In this document: one piece after another, positions 11,801-20,702 of the stretch | Position numbering within the stretch: the stretch's first letter is position 1 | Layout: each line of letters starts with the position of its first letter | Assembly: GCA_025765615.1 (NCBI GenBank) | Contig: JAIVFJ010000161.1 | Span: 1 to 64,000, forward strand | Direction of reading: 5' to 3' | DNA length: 64,000 bases | Source of the DNA: Zopfochytrium polystomum | Lineage: Eukaryota; Chytridiomycota; Chytridiomycetes; Chytridiales; Chytridiaceae | Made by a program: the position numbers and the translations under genes | The notes under the pieces: generated by a model | Seen by the model: only the letters and a program-made list of their open reading frames with translations | Told to the model about the DNA's origin: nothing | Database searches by the model: none

Positions 11801-12765
11801 GCTTCAGCCTCCATGCGGGACAGGTCCCGCCGGCGCTTCAGCTCCTCCAAATGCTTCTCCTCGACATCAGGGCCGCCTGCACCACCCCTAAACTTGGTCT
11901 TCCCAGCCACTTGGACTCCAGTGTCCACAAGCCACTTCACCACCAACTGAGATACAGAGTCTGCACAGGCACGTCTGCGCTCAAAAGACCACTCCTCCTG
12001 GGCTACAGCAGCAGCATTCACAGTCTTCCACGCTGAGTGAATCTCTTGTCTCAAGAGCTTCCTGGTCTCTGCAAGTATCTTCTCATACTGGACTTGTCTC
12101 AGCATCAGCCTGCGCACATTCAGTCTCTCAAAGGGTGGTTTCATGGTCAGGTGTGTTCGAAGCTCAAAAGTGAGCATCCTGTGGTCTGTGAAAGACAAGT
12201 GTTCCTCAGGTGTGTCATGGACAACCAAGTTATGCACAGCTCCAAGTCCAGCTCGATTCACAAGGAGCAAGTCAGTGACTCCCCTGCCTACTGGGCCAGC
12301 AATTCTAGGTGAGAAAGTGGTCCACTGGCCCCTAACTGGCTCAACCCTGCTCCATCCTGAACCATCAATCCAGGCGCGCCACCAGTCCACCCTCAGCCTG
12401 GGCTGTGAGTGGGCACAGCCGTACTCCTGCAGTGAAGTGTTGAAATCTCCAATGATCAGAAAGGGTGCCTGGGGATTAGCCCCTGCAATCCTGTCTGCTG
12501 TTGCTGAGAATGACTGAAGCACCTCCAAATCCATCGAGGGTGCAAAGTACACCACTGCCATGATAATCTCTGACATCCTTGCAATGAGCCACTCCCCCTT
12601 TGTGTCCTTCTCCAAAGTCTGCACCACCAAGTCCTCCTGCATCCTCCTGCCCTTGTGAATGGACACCCCCTTCTTGCCCTTATGCCCAAGCCGCTCCTCA
12701 AACTCCAACGCCGGTCCCCTTGAGTCAGCCACCAATCCCCTCAATGGGTTACTCTCCACCACAGT
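8856..12765 (-). mobile_element. LINE copy 3, 5'-truncated but with open ORF2
   Basis: This 3.9-kb copy lacks ORF1 and the first part of the endonuclease domain. Its 5' truncation at 12765 joins CCTAACCCTAACCCT, which is followed 7 bp later by the 3' end of a tRNA-His gene. The nucleotide sequence is nearly the same as copy 2 throughout. The long undisturbed frame suggests it is younger, or decayed less, than copies 1 and 2. Confidence 0.9.
9139..12762 (-). CDS. LINE ORF2 protein: APE endonuclease (partial), reverse transcriptase, zinc knuckle
   Basis: The 1,207-residue open frame is uninterrupted. From the N-terminus it has the C-terminal part of an exonuclease-endonuclease-phosphatase domain (IIGDFNTS near residue 105, FTDHRML near 193). 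The reverse transcriptase spans roughly residues 440-760, with YRPISLCS, YLDIKAAYD (motif A), LQGTVLSPMLF (motif B) and FADD (motif C, near 690). A CKKCDSELDRNHALEC knuckle lies near residue 1020. The layout fits APE-type LINEs of the I/Jockey/R1/Tad kind; no RNase H domain was noticed. The first ATG follows the truncation by chance, so the product would lack the N-terminal endonuclease residues and is probably not functional alone. Confidence 0.9.
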   Translation of the reverse strand: MVESNPLRGLVADSRGPALEFEERLGHKGKKGVSIHKGRRMQEDLVVQTLEKDTKGEWLIARMSEIIMAVVYFAPSMDLEVLQSFSATADRIAGANPQAPFLIIGDFNTSLQEYGCAHSQPRLRVDWWRAWIDGSGWSRVEPVRGQWTTFSPRIAGPVGRGVTDLLLVNRAGLGAVHNLVVHDTPEEHLSFTDHRMLTFELRTHLTMKPPFERLNVRRLMLRQVQYEKILAETRKLLRQEIHSAWKTVNAAAVAQEEWSFERRRACADSVSQLVVKWLVDTGVQVAGKTKFRGGAGGPDVEEKHLEELKRRRDLSRMEAEAHPDDDPVGQKDAWAKFRQWNRLTKVAIKRYRKRVYSAVQDLAVKDFAAEAKRIKCQKSRVERTHCALDPQKLPDYADHFRGTIGHEPTGTDAVNQDVLAACSAERLMVPLKLSEVAWIKKNAVEEACKIAPRGKAPGEDALFGELVCIAPHVVAPVLQRFFQLLAALQVVPTLWGIANVALVYKNKGVNTDVANYRPISLCSRLRLVYERVLAPQVERVVEGMIHPSQGGFRRHRSTMDQAFTLHELQQQYPDLTVVYLDIKAAYDCTNRNYVWESIWNARNDKSPEFTRNQLLPILRSLFDFNACQLLVMGQKSDQIPVTRGFLQGTVLSPMLFNVAINSLPEALSRVPHSQLECGGLKINSLLFADDSAVFARNKAVLQNMLDEVHNWSQRRGMTFAAQKCVVVSKTRNLRLQMNGVVLPQEKTTLQLGLVRDCNGIDFETSLQMRVKKTEKMLQFLKSRGFNGWGFRPVNAYRVYMCFLRPMLEYGFALRPNSEAFLAPAQKVQDMCLRQALSFGKTSSTVAMHLIFGVVPMVARNKMLNARYFYRLHHTQDQRNTTAHMYRHMAERGRRAPAGSLTRLTLFTPDVDLYFGSVPRKALAQIPFVRHRTYPYDLEVTRSEPKNIDAVAMQKMHTVSLEKYKEKANLTGVGAPLVVPPHRGPCQVVRSGAMFNRRWLRCLVAWMGGRVAYHQKCKKCDSELDRNHALECSGVRRLLEAAHPECVPSLEQARRNITVLDLLLQTLTFWAPYTANDADKIPQETRVASKRLGMKLARLIAKIRVECAGMRDFVDASETTAEQEADYLLEAGTVDDRRADLRTRTQMAQVRRQAREALRAHWDPVRNKGFRESRNRWLNKETQGVTGKPDGSGWVDSDTDSAVSVGGG

Positions 12766-12780
12766 CCTAACCCTAACCCT
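12766..12780 (-). repeat. Interstitial telomere-like motif, junction 3
   Basis: CCTAACCCTAACCCT joins the 5' end of LINE copy 3 to the sequence immediately downstream of tRNA-His. It is the outer boundary of the LINE array. Confidence 0.85.
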
Positions 12781-12787
12781 GGCTGAT

Positions 12788-12859
12788 TGCTACATGGTGG
12801 AATCGAACCACCGTTTCCTCGGCCACAACGAGGCGTACTAGCCACTATACGAATGTAGC
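12788..12859 (-). tRNA. tRNA-His (GTG)
   Basis: The minus strand folds as a cloverleaf. The acceptor arm is GCTACAT with ATGTAGC, the discriminator is A, the anticodon stem is CCTCG/CGAGG with loop TTGTGGC, and the T arm is GGTGG-TTCGATT-CCACC. No intron is present. The gene's 3' side lies 7 bp from the telomere-like end of the LINE array. Confidence 0.93.
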
Positions 12860-13183
12860 ATGGCAAATTGTCGGGTGGCGGAGGAAAGTTCTGTTCGATT
12901 TAACTGAACAGCTTTGGGGTGCTTGTCGCCCCAGTCTACCTTTTTGTGCAAAACAAAGCGTGCTTGTGATATTAAGCGCATGCTCCGACGAATCAATTAA
13001 AGGGCTTTGTACTGTTTCTTGGCTCCAGCCTACCAATTTGTGCAAACAAAAAAAATTCCGTCGCGGGGAGTGAAATCAAGGAGAAGCTCTGACGAGATAA
13101 TGCAACGATTGCTGCGCGCAGGCGCCTTTGGCGGCGAGTAGTTGGTCGCGGCCCCTCTCTGAATTCATTCCTCACTGCTTGAC
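12860..13183. other. Intergenic, upstream of GH18-like gene
   Basis: About 320 bp with no recognisable gene, presumably the promoter and leader of the plus-strand gene at 13184 and the 5' flank of tRNA-His. No clear TATA element was found. Confidence 0.5.
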
Positions 13184-14364
13184 ATGGCAAAGCGAGCCGT
13201 TCCACAACTGCCCGAGCAAATCATCGCAGGCTACGCGCACGACCGGAACGTGATCGAAGCAGTGCGGAATGGCGTCAACGTCCTCATCTGGTTCTCGATC
13301 GACCTCGTGCACGGCGCCGTCCAGCGCGGGCCCAGGAACCTCGACTCGATGCGCGCCACCGTGCGCGCGCTGCACCGCGAGGGGTACGCGGAGCTGATCC
13401 ACCTGATCTGCATCGGCGGGTGGAACGAGCCGCACATCGACACGGCGGCGTGCAGCGCCGAGGAGTACTACCGCCGCTGGAAGGCGTGGAACGAGACGGT
13501 TGTCGCGGACGCGGAGGCGCTGCCGCACGGGTTCCACGGGTTCGACTGGGACCTGGAGGGGCACGACGACCCGAAGAGCCCTCGGAACGTGTTCTCGCGC
13601 GAGTGCTTGGACTACATGGGCGAGATCTCCCGGCTCGCCAAAGCGGACGGACTCATCGTGAGCATGGCGCCCGCTCAGAGCTACTTGGACCCAGAGATTT
13701 CCACGTTCTCGCGACGGCTTGACTACACGGATCCGGTAAGCGCATGTGCCACCCATCAATGTTCTCTAACGCTTGGGGAACCGAACGGGAACGGTGGCAG
13801 GATTGGGAGCAGTCGATCCCGGGTTTGAATTTCGCGTACCACGGCCGCAACTGCTACGCGTACCTCATCGCCAAGTACGGGTCGAGACGTTTGACTTCGT
13901 GACGATTCAAGTGTACGAAGGCTACTCTCGGACGCTCTACCGGATCCGGTTCGATGGGAAGAAGGGCTCCGAGGCCCTGTTGCAGCTAGTCGAGTCGCTC
14001 GTGGCGCCGTGGAGCATCAAGTTCTCTGACGACCCCGAGTGCGGGCTGCCTGACCAGGCCGTTCGCATCCCAGCGAGCAAGGTCGTGATTGGCCTCGCGA
14101 ACGCGTGGGCGGGCGGTGGAGACGGCAGGTTTTTGCTGGTTCAGCCAGACGAGGTAAGCGATTTTTTTTATCCCTCTTCGATGTGTTGTTGCTGATTCTT
14201 CAAACGTCCCTCCTGGGAAGGTCGAGAAAGCTTACAAGGCGTGCATTGCCACGCAAGTACCTGTGCGGGGCTTTGCATTTTGGAACATTGCAGAGGAGGG
14301 GCGCGACGGGCTGTGGCTTTCAAAGTCTCTGGCAGAGTTCATGAATACCAATCAAAGCCAGTGA
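13184..14364 (+). CDS. GH18-like glycoside hydrolase (chitinase-like), three exons
   Basis: Exons by splice sites are 13184-13735, 13801-14153 and 14221-14364, giving about 349 residues. The start MAKRAVPQLPEQIIAGY enters a TIM-barrel-like pattern: VLIWFSIDLV, then GFDWDLEG near residue 118, matching the GH18 signature DxxDxDxE with the catalytic Glu. SMAPAQSYLDP, FVTIQVYEGYS and the late FWNIAEEG are typical of the barrel's later strands. Introns are 65 and 67 nt with GTAAGC donors. Exon 2 carries a one-base frame break near 13880 (AKYG to VETFDFV), so this is a sequencing indel or a recent lesion. No signal peptide is evident. Substrate is not deducible; chitin-like polymers are usual for the family. 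Confidence 0.75.
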
Positions 14365-14454
14365 AAAACATTCAGTGTAAGGGAATTGTGAGAGTGCTAG
14401 CGAACACATATTTCGCGCCCCTTGAGCAGTTTTGATTGTATGCGGCGACGATGT

Positions 14455-14590
14455 CTTATTAGATTATAAAAACGGAAGCCCAACCCAAGTTCAAACGAAA
14501 ACAGAGGGGGACGACCAACGGGTAGCGAGGTGAGTGGAATACATTCCTTGCTAATATCTTTCCCTTCCATCCCACCTCAGACATCGCTGA
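14455..14590 (+). promoter_or_regulatory. Probable promoter and 5' leader intron
   Basis: A TATA-like ATTATAAAAACGG lies at about 14464. About 70 bp later a GTGAGT donor (after GAG at 14530) and a pyrimidine-rich CACCTCAG acceptor near 14580 frame a 50-nt putative leader intron just ahead of the ATG at 14660. This is inference from consensus only. Confidence 0.4.
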
Positions 14591-14659
14591 ATCGGTACCC
14601 CGGACTGCTCTGCGTTGCTCCAGCTGTTCCCCTTCGGTGCCACTTCAACTGACTCTCTA

Positions 14660-15413
14660 ATGGCGGCGCAGCCACGCTGGCACACGCCAGATCCACACCC
14701 AACGATACCCGTCGATCTGAACGTCATCGCCGACTCAGACGACCTGCGCAGCGATCTTCTCGACGCCCTCTTCGGACCGGGCTACTCGACCCGCGGCAAC
14801 AGCGACCTCCCTTCGTACCGATTCAGGCCTCTGCTCGGGCTTCGACCTTGGCTTGCAAATTGTGCGTAGTGGTCGCGTGCGTGCTGCGCGCGTTAGATGT
14901 GTGGTTGCTCCTGAACGCAGATTCCCCCCAACCCCCGCCCCGAAAACAAAGTATGAACTCCCTTCGTCTTGGGACGGCGCCGCAATCTTACGCGGCGCCG
15001 ACGGCAAGGTCGCCCACGATCTGCGCATTTCCAAGCAAACGTTTGTCGCCGCCTTTGAGTTGGCCGACCGGCGTTCGATGGGGAGCGCGGTCGAATGGAT
15101 CAAAAAGGCACGAGTCCACAGGGGCGTCCGGTTAACAGTGCTTTTCGGCATGATTGCAAAGGACAGAGGCCGCGACGTTTCTTACGCGGATGCCGAGGTT
15201 TTGGGCTCCTCTTATTTTTTGTGTCCTAAAACTTTCAGGCATGACTTGACCCTACTTTCCTCACAACCCGCCCCGACCCAGGCCTTTGCTCGGACTCACG
15301 GGGCGTTCTATTGCGAGGCTGTGACTGGCGACACCACGTCCACTCGAGCGGCAATGGAGGTTGTCGCTTTGGCCGCGTTGGCGATCACTGCAGTGCGCGT
15401 CCAGGCACTTTAG
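14660..15413 (+). CDS. Hypothetical protein, one frame break
   Basis: Starting at MAAQPRWHTPDPHPT, the frame encodes a hydrophilic stretch with DDLRSDLLDALFGPGYS. Near 14820-14845 the coding look passes to the next frame (SGFDLGLQIVRSGRVRAARV), which runs to a TAG at 15411. The C-terminal 180 residues include KVAHDLRISKQTFVAAFEL and a final small-residue helix that could be membrane-associated. I do not recognise the family. A short similar piece (LVDAIFNALIGTDKFSS) is encoded at 15541-15590, perhaps a duplicated or decayed exon. The frame break may be an assembly indel. Confidence 0.4.
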
Positions 15414-16267
15414 TTGGAGAACACCGCGATAGTTTGGATATTTGACTGATAGTTTGGATATTTTGACCTCCGCGCATTTCAGACGAACCGTTGTTTGTTC
15501 TTCGTTCTGTAATTTACTTCCGAATGTGCCAATGGGCAGACCTGGTTGATGCCATCTTCAACGCCCTTATCGGGACCGACAAGTTCTCGAGCGCGGCTGC
15601 ACGACGACGGCCGCCGTCGCTGGTGTCGAAGTAGGCTGAGGCGAGGATCGACATATGTGGGAGGATACGTGGTGGGGTTGAGTTGCGGCCGGGTTACGAC
15701 GCAAAATAGAACCTCTCGCCGCGCAACAATGCGCATTGTGGGAACTCTTTTTTCTACTTCAAGCATCCTCAAAATTTGGGGCAGTGTCTTTCCTCCTGTG
15801 CTGTATAAAAGGAAACAGGTGAGAGGGAAGCATCATCCGAGAAGAACCTCATTGAATAAATACCTCTACCCAAATCTTCTCGTATCCCTCATAATTCCTT
15901 GTATGCGGTCACCCCGCTACTCTGCTAGTGGGCTTGAGTTCCCATTAAGGAGCGGTTGCTGTCGTTGCCGACGTCGGAGGACGGCGGGGTTCGGTCAGAC
16001 GTGGCGGCCGCGTCGACGGGTAATGAGGACCGCGGCAGGGTGGAGCGTGCCGGTGAAAAGGACGGCAACGGTCCGCTAGCGAAGGACGCGGTTGTTGCGA
16101 AGCTAGCAGGGTGAAGTGGAGGTGAGTTTCATTTTTCGCGGAGCCTCGTTTTTTGGTACGTGCTTGGTTGTATTTTGTGCGAACGTTTGCAAAAAAAAAC
16201 ACTGCATCAAGCGGCCCAATCAACACAATGGGGGGACCGGGAGTGGGAGTGGGGCGGAAGAGCTAAG
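15414..16267. other. Intergenic with short tandem repeat
   Basis: No supported gene. At 15429-15465 a GATAGTTTGGATATTT unit occurs twice in tandem. Open frames here have no recognisable domain and conflict with each other. Confidence 0.5.
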
Positions 16268-17454
16268 CTAGAGAGAGTCGATCGTGAGAACCGAGACAGA
16301 GGATGGGCCAGAATGAGGATGGTGTTGACACTCAGGAGCTGAGTTGATGACGCCTGCATCTGCCATCATATGAAGTTCAGCCCGATATCGTCTCAAATCA
16401 GCTGCAAAATCACCCCAAGCACGCGGCGAGGCTTTGTCCTGCAATTTGCCGCGCAGGACTTTAAGCTGCTGGCTGGTCACCTTGTCCGTCATACCCCTCA
16501 GACTTGCTGCGTGGCCCGACCAGAATTGGGCAAACTCGGACATGTGCTGGATGAGGTCTTGAAGCTACGCCGACGCTTGAGAGGCCGCTAAAACGACGCT
16601 GCTGGACACATCTGCCTGCTGCCCTGCCGACGCTTCTTGCTCTTTGCATTCCATAGAACCGAAAGTGAGCGCGGCTCCCGCTATTGTGACAGCACTCAGC
16701 GTGTAGAACCCTCTCTTCGCGAGTTCGACATCGCGATCCATCTGGTGTGCGTCGTGTGCTGCCGGTTCCGCTATTTCTTTGGGCTGCGCACAGGCTACCG
16801 CCCCACCAATCACGGCTAGAGCCAAAATGCCGACTGCGGCGTCCTTCTCCGTGGAATAAAGCAAACGACCCAAAAACGTCGCCGACATGGCCACCAACGT
16901 CATGGCCGCCAAGCTGATTCCAATCGCGGCGTTTCTTCTAGTTATAATCTTCTCCGCGTTGCTCGTGACCGCTTCGCTTGGCTGATTTTCCTCGCGCTGC
17001 GCACATGTCGACAGCTCCTCGTGCACCGCACGAAATACTTTCACCTCGTCGCTCAACGCGCCGAGTCCGTCCTTCACAGCATCGACCGCACGAACAATTT
17101 CCTGCGCGTCGTCCGCCACCTCTGCAAGCGCCTCTTTGACGTCTTCCACGCTGTATTCATCCTCGCCGACGAGACTCATGTTCACGGCAATGTCCTCGGC
17201 GAGTCCGATCATTTTAGAGGCCGCCGTTGCAGTCGCCGACAGTTCCTGTGATTGACAGCCGCTTCGGTGACCCTGCTTTGAAGGTCGATGAGAGTCTTGT
17301 CCGCAGGATCCGGTGTCACGGCGTTCATTTTTGCGAATGCGTGGCATACCGCAGCGAAGTCCTTGCACCTTTTGGCGAGTCGATGAATGCTAAAGACTCT
17401 TTCAATTGGTGGCGCAAAGATTATTTCTTGGCCGGACGTTTTCCTTTCCTCCAT
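16268..17454 (-). pseudogene. Helical protein with transmembrane hairpin; frame break and in-frame TAG
   Basis: Minus-strand start at 17454 (MEERKTSGQEIIFAPP). The frame shifts by one base near 17246, continues to a TAG at 16565-16567, and stays open in the same frame to 16268. The predicted product is mostly helical. It has an N-terminal helical region, an acidic EEDIA/VEDVKEALAEVADD segment, two hydrophobic segments forming a hairpin (IGISLAAMTLVAMSATFLG and VGILALAVIGGAVACA), then further helices (MSEFAQFWSGHAASLRG). This layout resembles fungal helical membrane-active proteins, but I cannot name a family. The stop and the shift may be lesions or base errors. Confidence 0.45.
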
Positions 17455-18059
17455 TTGCGAGTCCGGGGAGAGAGGTGTAAGGGGAGGGGTTGACCTTGAA
17501 GGTTTCGGAGTTGATGAGCTGGGAAACGCGGGGAGGGGGTGCACGTGAAGGGCAGATGGGAAAAGCAACGCAAGAGCGCATCCTACTCACATCACTGGCC
17601 GATGGTTGTCTAGTTTCCTGTGTTCTGGTTAAGTACTGGAGGTTCCTTTTATATGAACCAGATCGCGAGTGCGCCGCAGCAACCACAGCAAAGCCTTCAC
17701 GCTCTTCTCCATCCGCTTCGTTTCACGCTTCTGCGCGCATCGGAGCCCGAGCAGGTCGATCTTCACCGATTTTCCGGTTGCGCTTTCCGATTTCCGGATG
17801 CGCGGCGCCACATTCGCCACGGTCCCTAACCCTTCCCTGTTCTGTATCTTGTCGGCGCGCGCAGTCGATCCCGCCGGACTGGTCGCCAGCTTCGTCGATT
17901 GAGCGGGTCGAAAGAGTCTGTGAACGAGGAGGTGGGTAGAAGCGAAAATTCTGGTTTCTGTATTCCACTCCTGTTCCGCCTTTCTCTTTACGTCAACAAA
18001 AACTTCGTGGGGAATGCTCTCAGTTCCGCCCTGGGTATCGGCCCTTCGAAACAAGCCCC
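17455..18059. other. Intergenic between the helical protein gene and the metacaspase 3' end
   Basis: About 600 bp; open frames on both strands look like shadows. It should contain the 3' end of the metacaspase transcript and the promoter of the minus-strand gene at 17454. No poly-A signal was identified with confidence. Confidence 0.4.
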
Positions 18060-19878
18060 TCATAATCCCATCGAAACGTCCAAGTTCATTTCGTGCCCAC
18101 ACGACAGCTGTCCAAAAATTGCCGTGAGTAACGTACGATTCGCCGCTTTCGGGAAAAAAATAAAGTAAAATGAAAGCTCACCTGCGCGATCTGCGCATAC
18201 TTGTTCCCCAGCAGAGCGCGATTTTCGCGAAGCGCGTCCACGTAAGTGCAGTTTGGGTTCTCACTGACGGTCTACGTAGGCGGGGAGTGGAAAGGAGGGA
18301 AAAAAAGTGGTCCCCCTCCGTCTCAGAATTGGCAGGGTTCGACTGTAGGAACACTCACCTTAATGAAAGCCCATGACATTGCCCTCGTGGACGTGTCGGC
18401 GGCCTGATCGTCTGAAGATGGCAAAAAAGGAAAACGTTCTGTCAGCAACGGCGACGGGGAAAACCTCAACTCTCAAATTCGCCCGACCTTTGCACGCCGC
18501 CCACTGAACGACCGTTCCATCCGTTTCCCTCTTCTTCTTCGGCTCCGAGCCATCTGAAGCTGAGGACCCCCGCGCAAAGCGGCTGCCACCGCCGCCGATC
18601 TTGAGGGTTGACCGATTGAAGATCTTGCGCATCCCGTCGATTTCGCCGCTGGCGGCGCCGCGGACGAGAAGGAGAGCGCCTTCGGTGGAGGCGGCTCGCG
18701 CGCGGGCCCTGTCGCCCTGCAGCCACATCAAACCTCCCTGGAGGAGCTTTTTCCCGGCGGCTTCAAAGTTGTTGACGCGGACGACTTGGTCGTTCTGGTC
18801 CAATGTAGGCGAGGTCCATCATGGCTGTTGTGTTGCAAAGGGGTTGAAGTTTTTTCCTTAACTTACGCCCGGAAAAAAATGACAGCTATTATCTATGCTC
18901 CTTACTTCCAGAGTGACTGCAATCAAAGACGGCCGTCAGGAACGACCCTTTCGGCAGCGGCTCGCACAAAACGGCGTGCATCACATCGTCGCGGATCTGC
19001 CCGCTCTCCTCGAAATCCATCGGAAGCAAAGCCTCGTCCCACCCGTCGTCCTCGTCGCCGCCATCGTCCCGCTCTCGACCACCGCGGCCCGAGTAGTGCA
19101 AAAAAAAGCGGTCGCCGGGCTTGGCGTCGTCAACGAGCCAGTGCATCGCCGACAGGAGGTTAGCGCGGGTCGGGACGCGGTCCGCCGGCTGCCCCTCCTT
19201 GTCGGTGAGCACGACGATATCCTGGACGTCAGGGAACCGCGCGGAGAAGAAGCCGAGCATGTTGTCGACGTCGTCGTGGCAATGAGGCAGCAGTTGGGCG
19301 GTGTGGGTGTAGGCGATGCCTATGAACAGGGCGCGGCGCATGCCGGAAGCGGGGCGTGTGTCCCTCGTGCGTCGGTAGGCGGCGGACAAGAGGGAAGCGC
19401 CGGCGCCGACGAGCCCGCCAATCCCGCCTTTTCCACGCTTCCCGCCCTTGCCGCCTTTGACGTGCGCGCGGGCCACTACGCCGCGTGAAAAGGCTCCGAC
19501 TAATTTCCGGCTGCCATCGATGGCGCCGGTGATGCCGCCAAGGACGCCCTCCAGGGTTGGGGTGTCTGTGCCGACGTCCTCCTCTCCCTCGTCGACTTCT
19601 TTGCCTTCGTCGCTGCCGTCGTATTCGCCCTCGTCGTCTTCTTCGCCTTCGTCGCTGCCGTCTTCGCCTTCTTCGTCTTCGCCGCCTGCTTCCTCTTCAT
19701 CCTCCTCAACTTCCTCCTCAACTTCCTCCTCGTCATTATCCTCCTCCTCAACTCCTAACCCTGCAGCGATGCGATGTGTCCATCGTGTGTGTGGTCGGTG
19801 AGTTGCTGGCTCGCCGACGTCGACGGCGCGGAGGACCCAGAACAGCGAGTCCAGCGGGGCGACAGATCCGATGGGCAC
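18060..19878 (-). CDS. Type I metacaspase homologue lacking the catalytic dyad
   Basis: Minus-strand exons by phase are up to 18906, 18488-18824, 18359-18411, 18182-18271 and 18060-18107. Domain cues in order: RRALFIGIAY (start of p20), HYSGRGG, DDGWDEALLPMDFEESGQI, FDCSHSG, then VVQWAACKDDQAAD, SWAFIK, NPNCTYVDALRENRALLG and a final QLSCGHEMNLDVS, matching the metacaspase p10 end. The canonical motifs are HYSGHGG and D(S/C)CHSG. Here the catalytic His is Arg and the catalytic Cys is Ser, so protease activity is not expected. A long Glu/Asp-rich segment precedes p20. One extra base near 18806 breaks exon 2's frame. The N-terminus beyond about residue 40 seems fused to an ankyrin-like remnant, so the true start is uncertain. 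Confidence 0.75.
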
Positions 19879-20045
19879 GGTAGGCGAAAGTCCAACAGAT
19901 CGACAAGACCGCGACTCGAGGCGTGCTGCAGCGAGGCCGACGGGATGGAGTAGAGGGCGAGCGCTTGCTGGCGCTCGAGTCGCAGCAGGGTCGCGAGGCG
20001 GAAGCGGGCGTCTCCGGGGAGGAACGAGAGGACGTGAGGACCGGA
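19750..20045 (-). pseudogene. Ankyrin-like gene 5' fragment
   Basis: Minus-strand coding look from about 20045: FLPGDARFRLATLLRLERQQ, then LQHASSRGLVDLLDF, then in another frame LDSLFWVLRAVDVG. This resembles the leader and first ankyrin-like units of the gene at the window's left end. It is cut upstream by repeat D copy 2 and joined downstream to the metacaspase frame at a GGGTTAGGAG sequence (19752-19762). Confidence 0.35.
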
Positions 20046-20061
20046 AAAAAAAAAAAAAAAC

Positions 20062-20702
20062 GAAAATCCTTTGAGGCCAAGTTTACATTGCACAAACCCG
20101 ACCCCAGGACGTGAGGGTAGGCCCAGTAGGCAAACCACACGCGTAGAACACGTTTCCGGCGTCGAAACAGCGGTGGACAGCCTCCTGCAAAAGATTTCCT
20201 GAGTGGGAGTGCGTTTTGGATCTGGAGTTTTCGGAAAAACCCGCGATATTCCCTGTTTGCCACTAATCGACCCAAAGTTTTTTTTGCAGATTCGGAATCC
20301 TCTCGCAATTCTAGCTTAGAGATGTGACACTTAAAACGTCGAATCACGTCATCTTTGTGCCGGTGGGAGGGCTCAAAGTGTGGGTGGTCGCTGTGGACTT
20401 AGTTTTTTTGGCCCTGGTGGAAAACAATAACAAAATGAAAAAATTGACAAAAAAAAACAATTAGACTTGGCCTCATATGAGTCCATATTGAGTCCATATT
20501 GAGTCCATATGTGTGGACTCAATAGTGAATGAAAACCATAACAAAAACAATAAAATTGACAAAAAAAAACAATTAAGGAGACACAAAATGGACTCATTAA
20601 TGGACTTGATAGTGGACTTGATAGTGTGGACTTGATGGTGGCCCCACTTTCACTAAGTGGCCCCACTTTCACTAAGTAGGGCCCAGATTGATATGTCTAG
20701 GC
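20062..20702. repeat. Dispersed repeat D, copy 2
   Basis: Direct-orientation copy of 1885-2528, ending at the same GATATGTCTAGG. It contains the same 11-bp inverted repeat (20497-20507 / 20514-20524) and the duplicated TGGCCCCACTTTCACTAAG unit. Its left edge follows a 17-base A run that interrupts the ankyrin-like fragment, suggesting insertion. Confidence 0.8.

Noticed and set aside
17629..18102. 157-codon minus-strand frame downstream of the metacaspase
   Set aside because: First considered as an extra exon, but the metacaspase ends properly at 18060 in a different frame (QLSCGHEMNLDVS then stop), so this is a shadow frame.
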